A DNA stretch of 18,527 nt from JAGLSB01 sp023135955 (GTDB taxonomy: Bacteria > Bacteroidota > Bacteroidia > Bacteroidales > GCA-2748055): NCBI GenBank assembly GCA_030673645.1, contig DAOVIO010000071.1, positions 1 through 18,527 of the forward strand. The letters run 5' to 3'. This document shows, in pieces, positions 15,774-18,527 of this stretch. The position numbers and the translations under genes are program-made. The notes below the pieces were generated by a model. It was not told the DNA's origin. It ran no database searches and saw nothing but the letters and a program-made list of their open reading frames with translations. How positions within the stretch are numbered: the first letter of the stretch is position 1; each line of letters begins with the position of its first letter.

Positions 15774-15790
15774 AACCGTTTCTAATAACC

Positions 15791-15825
15791 AAAGAATTTT
15801 TATAACCCTCTGGGCTTCTTTTTTC
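15791..15825 (+). terminator. Possible weak terminator of the STAS gene
   Basis: AAAGAA (15791-15796) can pair with TTCTTT in front of a T run, and CCC/GGG can pair inside it. The stem is interrupted and weak. It sits in the 63-nt gap between two convergent genes, where a terminator is expected. Confidence 0.3.
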
Positions 15826-15836
15826 TAAAACAATCT

Positions 15837-18245
15837 TTACTCCACATAGATATTCTTTACACTTGAAATAGGGTTACCTTTGAAATCAATACCTTCAGTT
15901 ATTATTAAATATTCACCTGGTAGGTCGGAAGTATAGAAGTTTATGGTGGAATTTCCATTCTTATCTAACTTTAAATCGGGTATCCATAACAGAGTTGATC
16001 GATCATCAATATATTGTTCGTCAGACCTTAATTCATATTTTGGAGAGTAGAATTCAGTTGGCGTATTATATGCTAAAATATCAAACTCCAGAACACCTTT
16101 AATCATATACTTACCTCTTTTAGTATATATTAGTATTACACCATTTCCGCCACGCGATCCGTAAATTGATGCAGCAGGACCCTTTAGCACTTCAATTCTA
16201 TCGATGTCATAAGGAGAAACAGCCATGGCAGTGCTGGCATCAACTGGAATGCCGTCCACTACAAATAAAGGCTCTTGACTTCCCAAAAAACTATTAATTC
16301 CACGAATATTAATGTCTGTTCCATTTACTGCAACTCCGGGAATCCTACCCTGAAGAATTTGAGCTACATTCTGGTATTGATGCATGTTTTCGTCAACTTT
16401 AATAACATTACTGGGTTCCTGATAAATTTGGTAGTCTCGGTTGTTTTCTTCATAAAGGGGGTCATCTTTTTCCAGATCTTCTTCTAAGTTTTGGGTAATC
16501 CATTTGCCTTCCTTTCCCGGTTTATGAAGGGATTGTTCGGTGATATAATCAAAATCTTCTAACCTCAGCTGTTTTTTACCATCAACAAGTATCAATAGAT
16601 TCTTTCTGCCATTATTTCTACGGGCTTCAATTTTTACTGAAAGAGTATCCTGATAGTCCAGATTAGAAAAATGGAAGTAACCATCCAGATTTGACCTGGT
16701 TGAATAAACATCATTGAACTGATCCATAATTGTTAGCTTAACCAATATGTCGCCCAGTGGAATAAAGAAGAATTCCTTTGTTATTCTACCTCTAATTTCA
16801 ATTTTTTCTTCAATATTATATTTTGGTTGAATTTTTTTATCTAAAATTACATTCGACCAAAGGAATCTCTTCCAGCCTTGGGTCATTAGCAATAAATCAA
16901 GTTTTTTTTCTTTCTCTGAATAAGGTCCGGTGAAATAATATGCGGGATTCTCAATATTAGATTTTATATCAGAACTCAAAAGTAAATTGCTGATGATATT
17001 GTCATCAAGATGTTGCTGATCTTTTCCAATAACAGCTAAAGAGAAATTCCCATCAGTGATATTTCCATTTAAGTTATCTATTGAAATCTGAATTGATGCT
17101 TCCTGTCTTTTTGAGAATTTATTTCCCGAAGCAGAAACATTTATTATTGGAGTATCGCTATTTTTTATAAAAATGAGTCTTTCGCTGATGGCAGAAGCCC
17201 GGTAATTAAAAAGAGTTAAGTGACAGATTCCATCAGGGAACAATTTTTTAGGAAAGCTTATGTTTTTAGGGTTTGTTAAGTTAAAAGTCCCTGTAAATCT
17301 GACTTTCCCTCGAGTATGAGCCAATAGATAATAAGTTGTATTTGGCGGGAAATCCCCCTGTTTTATATTGCTTAGGAGTTTGACATTAACACTGTCGGAT
17401 CCTATATGACTAACGATTATGCTAACCCCCAATGGTATTGACTCCGGAAGCCTGAATGACTTTTCTATTTCACCCCCTGATTTAGTCCTAAATATATATT
17501 TTTCAGATTCTTTTGGAATAAATTTAAAACTACCCATCCCGGCATGCACGCTTTCAGTACTTAGAATTAGATTTTTTTTTGAATCAAAAAGTTCCCCTTG
17601 AATCTTTATGGATTTCCCTAAATCATTAATCGCTTTAAAAGCTACATTGTTTTCAATGCCAGATAACAGATCTCCTCCCTCGGGATGAAAAGTTATGTTA
17701 TAATCGGATTCCTTTTTCTTTGATTTTCGTATTGATTTTTTAACACTACGTACATTTTCTCTCGTAGCAAAATTTGTATAGTAAGGATTTTTTAAATAAA
17801 GATTCTTTTGAAAATAAAAATCTTCCCCGGCGTTCTGCATCCAGTTTGTATATGCCCGTAATAAATATTTTCCTTCAGGAATAGTGTCCTGAAATGAAAT
17901 ATCTCCTCTGCCAAAACCATATCGGAGTTTAATGAGTTTCGTTTGAACGATATATCCGCTTGGATTTATTAGCTCCACATAAAGATTAGAACTTAAACTG
18001 TCGGGCAAATGAGTACTTGCGTTGACTACATAAGCCTTAAACCAAACTCTTTCAGAGACATTATATCTGTTTTTATCCGTATGTAAATAAGCTTTTTGTT
18101 GAGGATACCACTCTGAATTATTTTTTAGCTTTGCTAAAACAGAAAGCAATAGATTGCTTTGAAGTTCAGGTGGTTGAGGCCTAAAAGCCGAAAGCATAAT
18201 ACCGGTAGATAAAACTATTAGCACTATGGATAATTTCTTGTTCAT
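15837..18245 (-). CDS. Secreted macroglobulin-like (MG2) protein with an embedded TonB-receptor plug domain
   Basis: About 802 residues from the ATG at 18245; a GTG at 18248 is directly adjacent and in frame. A Sec signal peptide covers about 1-21. Residues about 48-150 resemble an MG2 macroglobulin domain (YLHTDKNRYNVSERVWFKAYV, then PEGKYLLRAYTNWM). Further beta-rich domains follow at about 180-450, then a carboxypeptidase-regulatory-like segment at about 480-560 (RGRITKEFFFIPLGDILVKL). Residues about 622-713 are a TonB-receptor plug: ILQGRIPGVAV, INIRGIN, LFVVDGIPVD, DIDRIEVLKGPAASIYG and GSRGGNGVILIYTKRG. This is almost the same text as in the SusC plug in this window. No barrel follows; the last 90 residues instead return to alpha-2-macroglobulin style (LWIPDLKLDKNGNSTINFYT, then GEYLIITEGI). 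It is therefore a periplasmic or surface protein rather than a transporter. Such hybrids occur widely in Bacteroidota, usually labelled TonB-dependent receptor, and their role is not known to me. Confidence 0.88.
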   Translation of the reverse strand: MNKKLSIVLIVLSTGIMLSAFRPQPPELQSNLLLSVLAKLKNNSEWYPQQKAYLHTDKNRYNVSERVWFKAYVVNASTHLPDSLSSNLYVELINPSGYIVQTKLIKLRYGFGRGDISFQDTIPEGKYLLRAYTNWMQNAGEDFYFQKNLYLKNPYYTNFATRENVRSVKKSIRKSKKKESDYNITFHPEGGDLLSGIENNVAFKAINDLGKSIKIQGELFDSKKNLILSTESVHAGMGSFKFIPKESEKYIFRTKSGGEIEKSFRLPESIPLGVSIIVSHIGSDSVNVKLLSNIKQGDFPPNTTYYLLAHTRGKVRFTGTFNLTNPKNISFPKKLFPDGICHLTLFNYRASAISERLIFIKNSDTPIINVSASGNKFSKRQEASIQISIDNLNGNITDGNFSLAVIGKDQQHLDDNIISNLLLSSDIKSNIENPAYYFTGPYSEKEKKLDLLLMTQGWKRFLWSNVILDKKIQPKYNIEEKIEIRGRITKEFFFIPLGDILVKLTIMDQFNDVYSTRSNLDGYFHFSNLDYQDTLSVKIEARRNNGRKNLLILVDGKKQLRLEDFDYITEQSLHKPGKEGKWITQNLEEDLEKDDPLYEENNRDYQIYQEPSNVIKVDENMHQYQNVAQILQGRIPGVAVNGTDINIRGINSFLGSQEPLFVVDGIPVDASTAMAVSPYDIDRIEVLKGPAASIYGSRGGNGVILIYTKRGKYMIKGVLEFDILAYNTPTEFYSPKYELRSDEQYIDDRSTLLWIPDLKLDKNGNSTINFYTSDLPGEYLIITEGIDFKGNPISSVKNIYVE

Positions 18246-18324
18246 CACGGCATAGATTATATGAAATCATGTATTGATCTCAAGGTATTTCCAGACAAAG
18301 CATAGTGACAGGCTCACTTTAATA

Positions 18325-18332
18325 CAAATTTA
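18325..18332 (-). promoter_or_regulatory. Candidate -7 element (TAAATTTG) of the macroglobulin-plug gene
   Basis: The minus strand reads TAAATTTG, a full TAnnTTTG match about 80 nt before the ATG. The 12-mer ACAAATTTACAT that contains it (plus strand, 18324-18335) is identical to the one upstream of groES at 2728-2739. A -33 TTG is not evident. Confidence 0.45.
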
Positions 18333-18362
18333 CATAATTAATTCCATGTGTCGGCGTGTTTG

Positions 18363-18410
18363 TGTGCTGATTTGCTAATGTGCTAATGTGCTGGTGTGCT
18401 GGTGTAATAA
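18363..18410. repeat. Tandem repeat of an 8-bp unit, TGTGCTRR
   Basis: Six consecutive octamers: TGTGCTGA, TTTGCTAA, TGTGCTAA, TGTGCTGG, TGTGCTGG and a degenerate TGTAATAA. It is non-coding and lies upstream of the macroglobulin-plug gene. The variable units suggest slippage expansion; it is too short, and lacks spacers, for a CRISPR. Confidence 0.8.
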
Positions 18411-18438
18411 ATCATTAGTTTTTCCCAAGGAACCAGTA

Positions 18439-18465
18439 CCCTTCGGCAGGCTCAGGGCGGCGCCC
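18439..18465. repeat. GC-rich short element, probable dispersed repeat
   Basis: The 19-mer CCCTTCGGCAGGCTCAGGG has outer complementary ends (CCCT/AGGG) and runs into a small GGGC/GCCC hairpin. It is GC-rich within an AT-rich gap. Similar 'CTTCG-CAGGCTCAGG' words are known to me as dispersed short repeats in many bacterial genomes; only one copy is visible here, so the repeat status is from recall, not from this window. Confidence 0.4.
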
Positions 18466-18527
18466 AGCAACGCGGCTAAACAGCTATGCCTTTAAGAGTG
18501 GCAGAAGTGCAATCAGTTATTTTTACA

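Noticed and set aside
15837..18248. Large plug-containing gene considered as a truncated SusC pseudogene
   Set aside because: The frame is intact, has its own signal peptide, and the parts before and after the plug belong to a coherent macroglobulin-like chain.
18363..18410. Short array considered as a CRISPR remnant
   Set aside because: Units are 8 bp and directly adjacent, without spacers, and no cas gene is present.

Overview
The window looks like chromosomal DNA from a member of the Bacteroidota, probably Bacteroidales/Marinilabiliales-like. The evidence is a SusC/SusD outer-membrane pair, an S46 dipeptidyl-peptidase, a Bacteroidota-type LptE lipoprotein, AT-rich intergenic DNA, several matches to the Bacteroidota -7 promoter element TAnnTTTG, and almost no strong Shine-Dalgarno sequences. 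Genus assignment is not possible from sequence reading alone.

Layout, left to right. (1) 54-542 (-): a ProX/PrdX-type Ala-tRNA(Pro)/prolyl-tRNA editing protein. (2) 670-2632 (-): groES-groEL, ending in a clear intrinsic terminator at 612-643. (3) 2889-5717 (-): a tight four-gene cell-envelope operon, namely a short sigma-54 activator without a receiver domain, lptE, a TPR-tailed hypothetical protein and secG, closed by a 13-bp-stem terminator. (4) 5824-6573 (+): kdsB, the CMP-Kdo synthetase, divergent from the activator. (5) 6614-9805 (-): dpp7-like S46 peptidase, rnhA and a SiaB-like kinase, almost certainly cotranscribed. (6) 10136-14888 (-): a complete SusC-SusD pair without adjacent degradative enzymes, with its own terminator and a visibly higher G+C content than its neighbours. 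(7) 14889-15425: a long AT-rich intergenic region with a dyad. (8) 15426-15773 (+): a stand-alone STAS (anti-sigma-factor-antagonist type) protein. (9) 15837-18245 (-): a large secreted macroglobulin-like protein carrying a TonB-receptor plug domain but no barrel. (10) 18246-18527: non-coding, with an 8-bp tandem repeat and a GC-rich short element.

Functional themes. The left half is housekeeping and envelope building: chaperonin, Sec translocon, LPS transport (LptE) and LPS core sugar activation (KdsB). The right half is acquisition of macromolecules at the outer membrane: SusCD import, a periplasmic dipeptidyl peptidase and an envelope macroglobulin/plug protein. Two isolated partner-switching-type signalling pieces, the SiaB-like kinase and the STAS protein, lie about 8 kb apart.

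I do not see an unmistakable new defence or mobile system. The observations most worth following up are the macroglobulin-plug hybrid, the compositionally distinct orphan SusCD pair next to a dipeptidyl peptidase, the receiverless sigma-54 activator heading the lptE-secG operon with a direct repeat in its promoter region, and the orphan SiaB-like/STAS proteins.
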